From JAWLBY01 sp041687455 (GTDB lineage: Bacteria; Pseudomonadota; Gammaproteobacteria; Xanthomonadales; Xanthomonadaceae): 64,000 bases of DNA. Positions 43,094 to 51,978 of the stretch are shown here, in pieces; position 1 is the stretch's first letter; each line of letters begins with the position of its first letter. The stretch spans positions 62,001-126,000 of the forward strand of contig JAWLBY010000001.1 in the NCBI GenBank assembly GCA_041687455.1, in the 5' to 3' direction. A model generated the notes under the pieces. That model searched no databases, had not been told where the DNA came from, and saw only the letters and a program-made list of their open reading frames with translations. Made by a program: the position numbers and the translations under genes.

Positions 43094-45523
43094 ATGCCAC
43101 AGGTAATCAACACCAACGTTCCGTCGCTGAACGCGCAGCGCAACCTGAATAATTCCGCTGTGTCGCTCGCCACCGCACTGACCCGACTGTCCTCCGGCCT
43201 GCGCATCAACAGCGCCAAGGACGATGCCGCCGGTCTCGCCATTTCCGACCGTTTCACGACCCAGATCCGCGGTCTGAATCAGGCGGTCCGCAACGCCAAT
43301 GACGGTATCTCGCTGTCGCAGACCGCCGAAGGCGCGCTGGCCGAGATCACCACCAACCTGCAGCGCATCCGCGAACTGGCGGTGCAGTCGGCCAACGCCA
43401 CCAACAGTGAGTCCGACCGCGCCGCGCTGAACCAGGAAGTCAACCAGCGCCTGCAGGAAATCGACCGCATCTCGTCGCAGACCTCGTTCAACGGCCGCAA
43501 GATCCTCGACGGCTCGTTCGGCAACGCGACCTTCCAGGTCGGCGCCAACGTCGGCCAGACGATCAGCCTCGACCTGAACACCAGCACCCGCCTCAGCGCG
43601 ATCGGCGGCATCGCCAGCACGCAGTCGGAGGCGCTCGGCGCGAACGCGACCGGTGGCAGCATCGACGTCACCAACACCACGCTGAACTTCGGCACCGGCG
43701 GTTCGGATGCGACCCAGGGCACGCTGACGATCGCCGCCGGCACCCGGCTGTACGGCACCGCCGCCGACGCCGGCACTTCCGGCACGCTGAACGCCGCGGT
43801 CGCCGACAACAGCGGCTACGCGGCCAGCACCGGTGCCGCGTCGCTGACCGGCGACTTCGCCGGCACCTTCGACGGCATCAACGTTCAGACCGCGTCGACG
43901 TTCGACTTCTCAAGCGGCATGGCGCAGTTCGACGTCGTCGACGCGACCAACGGCACCACCGGTATCACGCTGACCGGCAACTACGGCAATCTGGCCGGTG
44001 TTGCGGCTGAAATCCAGACCCAGTTGCAGGCGGTCGACGCCAACTACAGCGTCGAGCTGGACGGCAGCGGCGGCTTCGTGATCAGTCTGGCCGGCCAGGC
44101 CACCGCGGTCGCGGTCGCCAACTCCGACACCAACGCACAGGCGGCGGGCTTCGCCGACTCGGCCGGCGCAGCGGGCGGCACCGGCGCCAGCTTCCAGGTC
44201 GACGGCATCGCCGTCACGCTCAACAGCGATGACTCGGGCGGCGCCGGGCTGACCGACACGGCAGCCGATCTGGAGTCGCAACTGAATGCGTCGGCCGGTG
44301 CCGGTGCCTACTCGGTGACCAACAACGCCGGCACGCTGGAAATCGTCAACAACACGCTCGGCTCGGGCGCGGTGACGATCTCCAACGCCGATGCCGGTGC
44401 GATCCTGTCCGGCCTTGGTGACCAGACCGGCACCGCCGGCAACCCGGTCGTCGCGACCACCAATGCCAGCTTCGACGTCGATGGCCTCGGCACCGTCACG
44501 CTGAACCAGGACTACGCGAGCTACGATGCGATGGCCGCCGACATCGAGTCGCAGCTCGACGCATTGGCCGGTAGCGATGCCTACACCGTCACCAACGACA
44601 ACGGCAACATCTCGATCGTCAACAACATCGTGGGCTCCGGCTCGGCCGCTCCGACGATCACCAACGCCGACACCAACGCCGCGGCGACCGGCTTCGCTGA
44701 CCAGGCTGGCACCGCCGGTCTCGACGCGGTGGCGACGACCAACGCGACCTTCCAGGTCGACGGCAACACCGTGACGCTGGCGCAGGATTACGCCGACCAG
44801 GCCGCGCTGGTGGCCGACCTGGCAGGCCAGTTGTCCGGCTACACGGTCACCGACAACGCCGGCACGCTGACGATCACCAACGACACGCTGGGTTCCGATG
44901 CGGTGGCGATCTCCGGCGCCGACGCCAATGCGACGGCAGCGGGCTTCGCTGATGCGACCGGTACGGCCGGTGTCAGCTCCGGCGAGATCGTGGTCGCTGC
45001 CGGCCAGTTCTCGGTCAACGGCGTCGACTTCGAAGGCACCTATGCCAACGCGCAGGAACTGGCCGACGCGATCAACCGCAGCTCGAACGAAGTGTCGGCC
45101 TCGGTCGTGACCGAAAACAGCGTGACCCGGCTGACGGTCCGCTCGACCTCCGACATCGCGATCGGCGGTGACGGCTCGGTGGTCGCTGCCGGTACCATCG
45201 CGGTCGACGGTTCGCTGAGCGCGGTCAACGTGTCCGATGTCGAGGCGGCGAATGATGCGATCGTCCGGGTCGACTCGGCCCTGACCTCGGTCAGCAGCCT
45301 GCGGTCGAGCTTCGGTGCGGTGCAGAACCGCTTCGAGTCGACCATCACCAATCTGCAGACCACCGCAGAGAACCTGGCCGCTTCGCGCAGCCGCATCCTG
45401 GATGCGGACTTCGCCGAAGAGACTGCCGCACTGACCCGCTCGCAGATCCTGCAGCAGGCCGGTGTTGCGATCCTGGCCCAGGCCAACCAGTTGCCGCAGA
45501 ACGTGTTGAGCCTGCTGCGGTAA
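43094..45523 (+). CDS. fliC: Flagellin FliC, enlarged by tandem internal modules
   Basis: Flagellin forms the filament. The 809-residue protein keeps both conserved ends: NTNVPSLNAQRNLNNS...RLSSGLRINSAKDDAAGLAI at the N-terminus and NRFESTITNLQTTAENLAA...LAQANQLPQNVLSLLR at the C-terminus. The centre (about 275-690) is built from four to five related units of 84-92 residues, starting near 275, 362, 449, 541 and 625; units share xFQVDGxxVTL, YTVTNxAGTLxIxN and GFADxxGTAG. Related gammaproteobacterial flagellins are often near 400-500 residues, so this one carries a large exposed outer domain. It has a sigma-28 promoter, a strong ribosome-binding box and a strong terminator after it. Confidence 0.95.
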   Translation: MPQVINTNVPSLNAQRNLNNSAVSLATALTRLSSGLRINSAKDDAAGLAISDRFTTQIRGLNQAVRNANDGISLSQTAEGALAEITTNLQRIRELAVQSANATNSESDRAALNQEVNQRLQEIDRISSQTSFNGRKILDGSFGNATFQVGANVGQTISLDLNTSTRLSAIGGIASTQSEALGANATGGSIDVTNTTLNFGTGGSDATQGTLTIAAGTRLYGTAADAGTSGTLNAAVADNSGYAASTGAASLTGDFAGTFDGINVQTASTFDFSSGMAQFDVVDATNGTTGITLTGNYGNLAGVAAEIQTQLQAVDANYSVELDGSGGFVISLAGQATAVAVANSDTNAQAAGFADSAGAAGGTGASFQVDGIAVTLNSDDSGGAGLTDTAADLESQLNASAGAGAYSVTNNAGTLEIVNNTLGSGAVTISNADAGAILSGLGDQTGTAGNPVVATTNASFDVDGLGTVTLNQDYASYDAMAADIESQLDALAGSDAYTVTNDNGNISIVNNIVGSGSAAPTITNADTNAAATGFADQAGTAGLDAVATTNATFQVDGNTVTLAQDYADQAALVADLAGQLSGYTVTDNAGTLTITNDTLGSDAVAISGADANATAAGFADATGTAGVSSGEIVVAAGQFSVNGVDFEGTYANAQELADAINRSSNEVSASVVTENSVTRLTVRSTSDIAIGGDGSVVAAGTIAVDGSLSAVNVSDVEAANDAIVRVDSALTSVSSLRSSFGAVQNRFESTITNLQTTAENLAASRSRILDADFAEETAALTRSQILQQAGVAILAQANQLPQNVLSLLR

Positions 45524-45554
45524 TCGCACAGGCGGTAACAAGTAGGCGGTAGTC

Positions 45555-45588
45555 ACCGGCCGGAGCGCTCGACGCTCCGGCCGGTTTT
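45555..45588 (+). terminator. Strong rho-independent terminator after fliC
   Basis: ACCGGCCGGAGCG (45555-45567) pairs perfectly with CGCTCCGGCCGGT (45573-45585) around a five-base loop, followed by TTTT. It lies 32 bp after the fliC stop and only 19 bp before the flaG start. Confidence 0.92.
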
Positions 45589-45606
45589 CCACAAGTGGAG
45601 GTCGCC

Positions 45607-45879
45607 ATGGCCACTGTTTCCACCGTCAGCGGTCCGCCCTCGCCGGCGGCTTACGGCACCCCGGGTTCAGGCACGCAGCCGGACGCCCGATCGCTTCAGC
45701 GCTTCCTGGACAATGCCGTTGCAGGCACCCAGTTGCGCTTCCGGGTCGAGACCGATGTCGACCGCGTGGTCGTCCAGGTGCTCGACAGCCAGAGCGGCGA
45801 GGTGATCCGGCAGATTCCGCCGGAACAGGCCGTGCAACTGGCGCGCGAAGCGCTCGACAGCCGCGACAAGGGCGGCTGA
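45607..45879 (+). CDS. flaG: FlaG-family flagellar protein
   Basis: A 90-residue protein with the FlaG pattern FRVETDVDRVVVQVLDSQSGEVIRQIPPEQ and a final helix (AVQLAREALDSR). FlaG proteins influence filament length or flagellin export, by an unclear mechanism. I chose ATG 45607, preceded by GTGGAGGT; a GTG at 45595 is in frame. The fliC terminator stands between the two genes, so flaG must depend on read-through or on a promoter I cannot see. Confidence 0.88.
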   Translation: MATVSTVSGPPSPAAYGTPGSGTQPDARSLQRFLDNAVAGTQLRFRVETDVDRVVVQVLDSQSGEVIRQIPPEQAVQLAREALDSRDKGG

Positions 45880-46041
45880 ACCCGCCCGGCGCCTGGCGCC
45901 GGCGGCAACATCCGATCGCCGGACGGGCCGGACGCCCGTGCCGGCTGTTGGCGTTTGCGCGCACGTCCATGCTGCGCGCTCGGCGCGCTGCGCCGATCGC
46001 CCCGGATCGCCCGCCGATCGGCGGCCCGATTCTTGCCTGAC

Positions 46042-46068
46042 TCAAGTATTCCGCGCTGTCGCCGACAA
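46042..46068 (+). promoter_or_regulatory. Sigma-28 (FliA) promoter of fliD
   Basis: TCAA at 46042-46045 and GCCGACAA at 46061-46068 are 15 bp apart, one mismatch from the GCCGATAA consensus in the -10 box. It ends 38 bp before the fliD ATG and likely drives fliD-fliS-fliT. Confidence 0.8.
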
Positions 46069-46106
46069 TAATCCGGCAGGCGCACCATCGGCATCGGGTA
46101 ATCACC

Positions 46107-47498
46107 ATGGGTCTCGTCTCCACCGTCGGTCTCGGCTCCGGCCTCAACATCCAGAGCCTGGTCACTCAACTGGTCTCGGCCGAACGGCTGCCGGCCGATA
46201 CCGCGCTGACCAAGCGTGAAGCGCGGGCGCAGGCGCAACTGACCTCGCTCGGCACCGTCAAGGGCGCGTTCTCGCAATTGCAGACCGCGCTGAACGCGCT
46301 GAAAGCCGACGGCCTGTTCGACGGCCGCAGCATCACCAGCAGCGACAACGGCAAGTTGACCGCCAAGGCCCACGGCGACACCGCCGCCGCCACCGGCAGT
46401 TTCGATATCGAGATCGAGTCGATCGCGACGGTGCAGAAGCTGCGCTCGGACGCGACGCTGGTGCCGACGGCCGACACCGAGCTCGGCACCGGCACATTGA
46501 CCTTCACGATCGGCGACGACAGCTTCGACATCGTCGTCGACAGCAGCAACAACACGCTGACCGGTCTGGCCGAGGCGATCAATACCGCGAGCAGCGACGT
46601 CAGCGCGGCGGTGGTCCGTGGCGACGACGGCTACAGCCTGACCCTGACCGCGACGAATGCCGGCAGCGCCGGTGCGTTCTCGATCGCGCAGACCGCCGGC
46701 GGCAGCACGCTGGCCGACTTCACCTACGATCCGGACGCGCCGGCCGACGGCCTCGACGTCGTGACCGCAGCCACCGACGCGGTGATCTACGTCGACGGCG
46801 TCAAGCGCACCAGCGGCAGCAACACCGTGACCGACGCGATCGCCGGTGTCGAGCTGATCCTGGTGAAGCCGACCGAGGCCGGCGACACGATCAAGGTCGG
46901 CATTACCGCCGACACCAGTGGAGCGCGCAAGGCGATCGAGAGCTTCGTTTCGGCCTACAACGGCGCGGTTTCCGCTATCCGCAACGTCAGCGCCTACAAT
47001 CCCGACACCGGCGTCGCCGCCCCGCTGAACGGCGACGCGCTGATCCGCGGCGCCGGATCGCGGCTACGCAGCGAGCTTGGCGATGCGCTGACCGCGATCG
47101 CGACCTCCGGCATCGATTTCGGCCTGAAGACCGACCTCGACGGCAAGCTCAGCTTCGACGCGACGAAGTTCGCCGAAGCGTCGGCCAATTCGCCGGTCGG
47201 ATTGCGCTCGCTGCTGGCCGGCGAGTCCGGCGTGCTGTACGCAAACCTGTCCGGCTACGTCGACGGACTGCTCGAAACCGACAACGGCGGCTTCGCCCTT
47301 CGCACTGCGACGCTCGAAGGCACGATCGAGTCGGTGTCGACCGACCGCGAGGCGCTGGACCGTCGGATGCAGTCGTTCGAAGACCGCGTGCGCCGGCAGT
47401 TCATCGCCCTCGACGGTCTGATCGGCAAGCTCAACAGCACCGGCCAGTACCTGTCGCAGCAACTGGCCAGCCTGCCGACGGCCGGCTCCAGCGGCTGA
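46107..47498 (+). CDS. fliD: Flagellar filament cap protein FliD
   Basis: FliD caps the filament and folds flagellin subunits. The 463-residue product has the N-terminal FliD motif STVGLGSGLNIQSLVTQLVSAE, a coiled stretch (ALTKREARAQAQLTSLGTVKGA), beta domains with IEIESIATVQKL and the Flagellin_IN-like IVVDSSNNTLTGLAEAIN, and the C-terminal helices FEDRVRRQFIALDGLIGKLNSTGQYL. Length is typical. Spacing to fliS is 64 bp. Confidence 0.95.
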   Translation: MGLVSTVGLGSGLNIQSLVTQLVSAERLPADTALTKREARAQAQLTSLGTVKGAFSQLQTALNALKADGLFDGRSITSSDNGKLTAKAHGDTAAATGSFDIEIESIATVQKLRSDATLVPTADTELGTGTLTFTIGDDSFDIVVDSSNNTLTGLAEAINTASSDVSAAVVRGDDGYSLTLTATNAGSAGAFSIAQTAGGSTLADFTYDPDAPADGLDVVTAATDAVIYVDGVKRTSGSNTVTDAIAGVELILVKPTEAGDTIKVGITADTSGARKAIESFVSAYNGAVSAIRNVSAYNPDTGVAAPLNGDALIRGAGSRLRSELGDALTAIATSGIDFGLKTDLDGKLSFDATKFAEASANSPVGLRSLLAGESGVLYANLSGYVDGLLETDNGGFALRTATLEGTIESVSTDREALDRRMQSFEDRVRRQFIALDGLIGKLNSTGQYLSQQLASLPTAGSSG

Positions 47499-47562
47499 CC
47501 GCCGCCAGCACGCCCTCGATTCGGCGCCGAGCGGCGCCTCCGTCACCGAGCAAGGATCTCCC

Positions 47563-47961
47563 ATGTACGGCAGCAACGCCTACCGCAATACCGGCATCGA
47601 CTCCGGCCACGAGATTTCGCCGCAGCGCAAGGTCGCGATGCTGCTGGCCGGCACGATCGAGCGCATCCATCAGGCCCGTCGCCAGCTCGACGAGGGCGAT
47701 CTCGGCGGCAAGGCGCAGGCACTCAGTTCGGCGATCAGCATCGTCGAGGTGCTGCGGCTGTCGCTCGATGCCGAGGCTGGCGGCGAGCTGGCCGAGCGAC
47801 TCGGTGCGCTGTACGACTATCTGATGGTGCGGATGGCCGAGGCCAATGCGAGCAACGACCAGGCGCGGCTCGACGAAGTGCTGCGGCTGCTCGACACGAT
47901 CGCATCGGCCTGGCGCGAGGGACCGGAGGCGATTCCGGCCGAGGCCGCTGCCGGTGGCTGA
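47563..47961 (+). CDS. fliS: Flagellin export chaperone FliS
   Basis: FliS binds the C-terminus of flagellin and stops early polymerisation. The 132-residue product begins MYGSNAYRNTGIDSG and has SPQRKVAMLLAGTIERIHQARRQL and AERLGALYDYLMVRMAEAN, the four-helix FliS pattern. Its end overlaps the next gene by 8 bp. Confidence 0.95.
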   Translation: MYGSNAYRNTGIDSGHEISPQRKVAMLLAGTIERIHQARRQLDEGDLGGKAQALSSAISIVEVLRLSLDAEAGGELAERLGALYDYLMVRMAEANASNDQARLDEVLRLLDTIASAWREGPEAIPAEAAAGG

Positions 47962-48244
47962 AACGGTGATCGCCGGCGAGCAGGCGCAAGCGATCCTCGA
48001 CGCCTGCGACCGCGAGGACTGGCCGGAGGCCAGCGAGCGGCTCGCCGCCTACGACGCCTGGATCCGCGACGAGGTGGACGCGGGCCGGCTGGCCGGGCGC
48101 GACGCGCTGCAGGCCGCGCTCGATGAACATCGACGGCTGACCGAACAACTGGCCGAACGGCTGGCTGCCTGCGCCGATCAGCTCGGCGACCTGCAGCGTG
48201 GCCAGCACGGCATCGGCCGCTACCGGACCGACGGCGGCCGCTGA
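47954..48244 (+). CDS. fliT: FliT-like flagellar chaperone
   Basis: A 96-residue helical protein starting at GTG 47954, which overlaps the fliS stop. It has IAGEQAQAILDACDREDWPEA, WIRDEVDAGRL and a final Leu/Ala/Glu-rich helix (TEQLAERLAACADQLGDLQRG). Size, helix content and its place right after fliS match FliT, the FliD chaperone, but sequence identity in this family is low. The call rests mainly on position. Confidence 0.6.
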   Translation: MAETVIAGEQAQAILDACDREDWPEASERLAAYDAWIRDEVDAGRLAGRDALQAALDEHRRLTEQLAERLAACADQLGDLQRGQHGIGRYRTDGGR

Positions 48245-48311
48245 GGCCGTCGCATTCATGTGCCCGGTGCACAATGGTCATGAATCGCACTGACGCCGCC
48301 GGGGAGCCCCG

Positions 48312-48866
48312 ATGAGCACGATCGAGCGCCCCGATCCCGAAGCCACGCTGTTCGCCGAGGCGCTGGCCTGCACGGTCGAGCTGCCGGCAGCGTTCTGCGA
48401 ACGGGCCGCCGAGGCCGCCACGGTCGAGCGGGCGATCGCCCGCGCCGAGGCGACATTGCACTCGATCGCGCTGATCGAGGACGGCCACGCCGAAGAAGCC
48501 GATGAAGCCGGTGGCCGCGACCAGGCTCTGCAGCGGATCGATGCCAAGCTGAACCTGATCCTCGAAATGCTGGGCCGGCTTGCCCGCCGCGGCAGCGATC
48601 CGTTGCCGCTCATCCGGATGCGCTGGTCGCGCCACGGCGTCGCGCTGCAGCCCCCGTTCGGCACCGTCGCGACCGAGCGCGGCTTCCTGCTGCTGCAGCC
48701 GGTCGACTGGCTGCCGCAGCAGATCGAACTGCCGGTGCAGCGTCTGGCCGCCGACGGCGATCTGCTGTACCTGCGCTTCGATCCGCTGCCGCTCGACCTC
48801 GAAGCGGCGATCGAACGCCACCTGTTCCGCCTGCATCGCCGGCAGATCGCCGCCGCGCGGCGCTGA
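48312..48866 (+). CDS. PilZ-like protein with coiled coil, flagellar locus type
   Basis: A 184-residue soluble protein. Residues 12-60 are helical, 70-93 form a short coiled coil (LQRIDAKLNLILEMLGRL), and 100-175 form a beta-barrel (IRMRWSRHGVALQPP, GFLLLQPVDWLPQ, LLYLRFDPLP) ending in a helix. This plan resembles the tetrameric atypical PilZ protein described in Xanthomonas (XC6012). The usual c-di-GMP motifs (RxxxR and D/NxSxxG) are not intact, so direct ligand binding is doubtful. It sits between fliT and fleQ, suggesting a link between second-messenger signalling and flagella. Confidence 0.65.
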   Translation: MSTIERPDPEATLFAEALACTVELPAAFCERAAEAATVERAIARAEATLHSIALIEDGHAEEADEAGGRDQALQRIDAKLNLILEMLGRLARRGSDPLPLIRMRWSRHGVALQPPFGTVATERGFLLLQPVDWLPQQIELPVQRLAADGDLLYLRFDPLPLDLEAAIERHLFRLHRRQIAAARR

Positions 48867-49162
48867 GCAGGCGCGGCGAAAGCGCTCGACGGCCGCGCCG
48901 GCAGCCGGTCATTCCGCGCTCCGGGCGCCGTGTCGTGGAAGTCGTCCCGCACCGGTGCCGACGGCGTTCAAGTGCGTGCCGAAAAGGTGTGGTTTCGACG
49001 CTGCCATCTGCCGGCGCGACCGATTGTCGGAAATCGCCGGCACGAGCGTGATGGTGTTAGCAAATCGCTAAGCAGCGACGGCAATTCGTCGTTGCGACGG
49101 CTTGTCGACGGATTATGCGTTCGTTAAGGTTGACATCGGTTCGACACCCGTGAGAGCAAGAC

Positions 49163-50650
<1,488 letters not shown>

Positions 50651-50743
50651 GTCTCGTTGCCGGGGAGGCCGGGTTGGCTCGTGTCGCCCGGTTCGCCGGT
50701 TCCTTGTTCCGTCATGGGCAGGGCATGCAGTAGCAACAGCGTG

Positions 50744-50838
50744 TCGGACATCGCTTCGGGCTGCTCGGCCAGAGCGTTTCGGACATCGCTTCGGGCTGCT
50801 CGGCCAGAGCGTTTCGGACATCCCTTCGGGCTGCCCGA
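50744..50838. repeat. 35-bp tandem repeat, about 2.7 copies
   Basis: Copies begin at 50744, 50779 and 50814, exactly 35 bp apart, with core TCGGACATCGCTTCGGGCTG and then CTCGGCCAGAGCG. The first two copies are nearly identical; the third is cut short by the hairpin at 50839. Part of the unit (GAGCGTTTCGGACA) is the exact complement of a string at 11475-11488. Confidence 0.85.
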
Positions 50839-50872
50839 GTGACTTCTCTTTGCTTGCCCAAAGAGAAGTCAC
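50839..50872. repeat. Perfect 14-bp-stem hairpin, inverted copy
   Basis: GTGACTTCTCTTTG (50839-50852) pairs with CAAAGAGAAGTCAC (50859-50872) around the loop CTTGCC. The loop is the complement of that in the hairpin at 51396-51429, so the two copies face each other. Confidence 0.85.
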
Positions 50873-51235
50873 CAAGAGAAAGGGCACCCCGCGTTCCGCG
50901 CCCTCCGGGCATCCTGCCCGGAGGGTCCGCGTCGGGCCTGCGGGGTCCGCCGACAGCACATCCTGTGCTGACGGCGGACTTGCGCGCGTCCCTGCGCGCA
51001 ACCCTGTCGGGCTGATCCTCCGGCCCACCACCGCTGCACGAGGGGCCCCGTTTGACGGGCATCGGCCATCCTGGCCGACAATGCGTGCGGCTCGCTGTCG
51101 ACGTGGCCGGGCGTGGCGAATGCGGAATGTCGGAAAGAGCATCGAGTCAGCACACATCACCGTTTCGTTTGCCGGCACAACTGCATGCCGCTGCGCGAGG
51201 TCGGTTGCCGGCACGCGACGAAACATCCCGCGCCC

Positions 51236-51460
51236 ATCCCGTGTCCCGCGCCGAGCAACGCAGGAAGCGGCCGGGGAAAGGCGCCGTCGTCCGAGGCCAT
51301 GGATGGCCGAGTTGGCGCCGGCCGGTCGCTTCCTAGCGCAGGGCACCGGTTGCGCGCAGCGCGACCGGCGCGGACCCCGGGGGCCCTTCTCTTTGGCTAC
51401 TTTCTCTTGGGCAAGCAAGAGAAAGTAGCTCGGGCGGGCCGCAGGCCTGGCCGAACGCTC
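51236..51460 (+). repeat. Long dispersed repeat module with hairpin (copy 2)
   Basis: Aligns with 11171-11487 from ATCCCGTGTCCCGCGCCG through GGGCCGCAGGCCTG. Near its end GCTACTTTCTCTTG (51396-51409) pairs perfectly with CAAGAGAAAGTAGC (51416-51429) around GGCAAG. It lacks the 90-bp internal stretch of copy 1. Confidence 0.75.
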
Positions 51461-51502
51461 CAATGGCTCCAATGGCTCCAATGGCTCCAATGGCTCCAAC
51501 TG
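51456..51502 (+). repeat. 9-bp tandem repeat (GCTCCAATG), about 5 copies
   Basis: Four perfect copies of GCTCCAATG and a fifth altered copy (GCTCCAACT) follow directly on the dispersed module, 50 bp before the fliE promoter. Copy number could vary between strains. Confidence 0.85.
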
Positions 51503-51551
51503 GGCGTCCAACCCTGGATCCGCCCCCTGCCGGAATCCCGTCACCCCAAGC

Positions 51552-51567
51552 AGGCACGACTCTTGCT
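51552..51567 (+). promoter_or_regulatory. Sigma-54 promoter of the fliE operon
   Basis: AGGCACGACTCTTGCT has the -24 GG and -12 GC ten bases apart and matches the GGCACG and TTGC consensus blocks. It lies about 57 bp before the fliE ATG and just downstream of fleQ, the expected activator gene. Confidence 0.88.
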
Positions 51568-51623
51568 AACGGGTTCATGCCGCGGTCAGGAACCGACCCG
51601 GCATGGCACACACGGGGACAGCC

Positions 51624-51947
51624 ATGAGTTCCGAAGCGATCACCTCGATCCTGTCGCAGATCCGCAGCCTGCAGTCGCAGGTGGCGCCGGCGCGCAGCAG
51701 CGAAAGCATCGGCGCCGGCCACGGCCCGAGCTTCGCCAGCACGCTGCAGAACGCGGTGCGCAAGGTCAACGAGACGCAGATGGAATCGCAGCGCGTCACC
51801 GAGGCCTTCCAGATGGGCGATCCGCGGGCCGATCTCGTCAAGGTGATGATCGCGACGCAGGAATCGCAGGTTGCGTTCCGTGCCACCGTCGAAGTGCGAA
51901 ACCGGCTGGTGCAGGCGTACCAGGACATCATGAACATGCCGCTGTAA
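51624..51947 (+). CDS. fliE: Flagellar hook-basal body protein FliE
   Basis: FliE joins the MS ring to the rod. The 107-residue product starts MSSEAITSILSQIRSLQSQ and ends with the conserved FRATVEVRNRLVQAYQDIMNMPL. I chose ATG 51624; an in-frame ATG at 51603 adds seven residues and is less like the family. It is the first gene after the sigma-54 promoter and lies 31 bp before fliF. Confidence 0.95.
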   Translation: MSSEAITSILSQIRSLQSQVAPARSSESIGAGHGPSFASTLQNAVRKVNETQMESQRVTEAFQMGDPRADLVKVMIATQESQVAFRATVEVRNRLVQAYQDIMNMPL

Positions 51948-51978
51948 GCCACCCGACTGATCCAGGAACGGACTGCTC

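Larger units (their letters stand above)
50651..51623. other. 973-bp repeat-filled gap between fleQ and fliE
   Basis: No gene is seen, in spite of open frames on both strands. The stretch is a mosaic of a 35-bp tandem repeat, a pair of inverted 14-bp-stem hairpins, several small hairpins with an ATCC-type turn (50913-51075), a copy of the module at 11171-11487, a 9-bp tandem repeat, and finally the fliE sigma-54 promoter. Confidence 0.7.

Noticed and set aside
43910..45592. Minus-strand open frame of about 560 codons
   Set aside because: It is antisense to fliC and covers its repeated centre; the repeat of the flagellin units explains its length.
50744..50838. CRISPR-like tandem repeat
   Set aside because: The units touch each other with no variable spacers and there are only about 2.7 copies; no cas gene is present.
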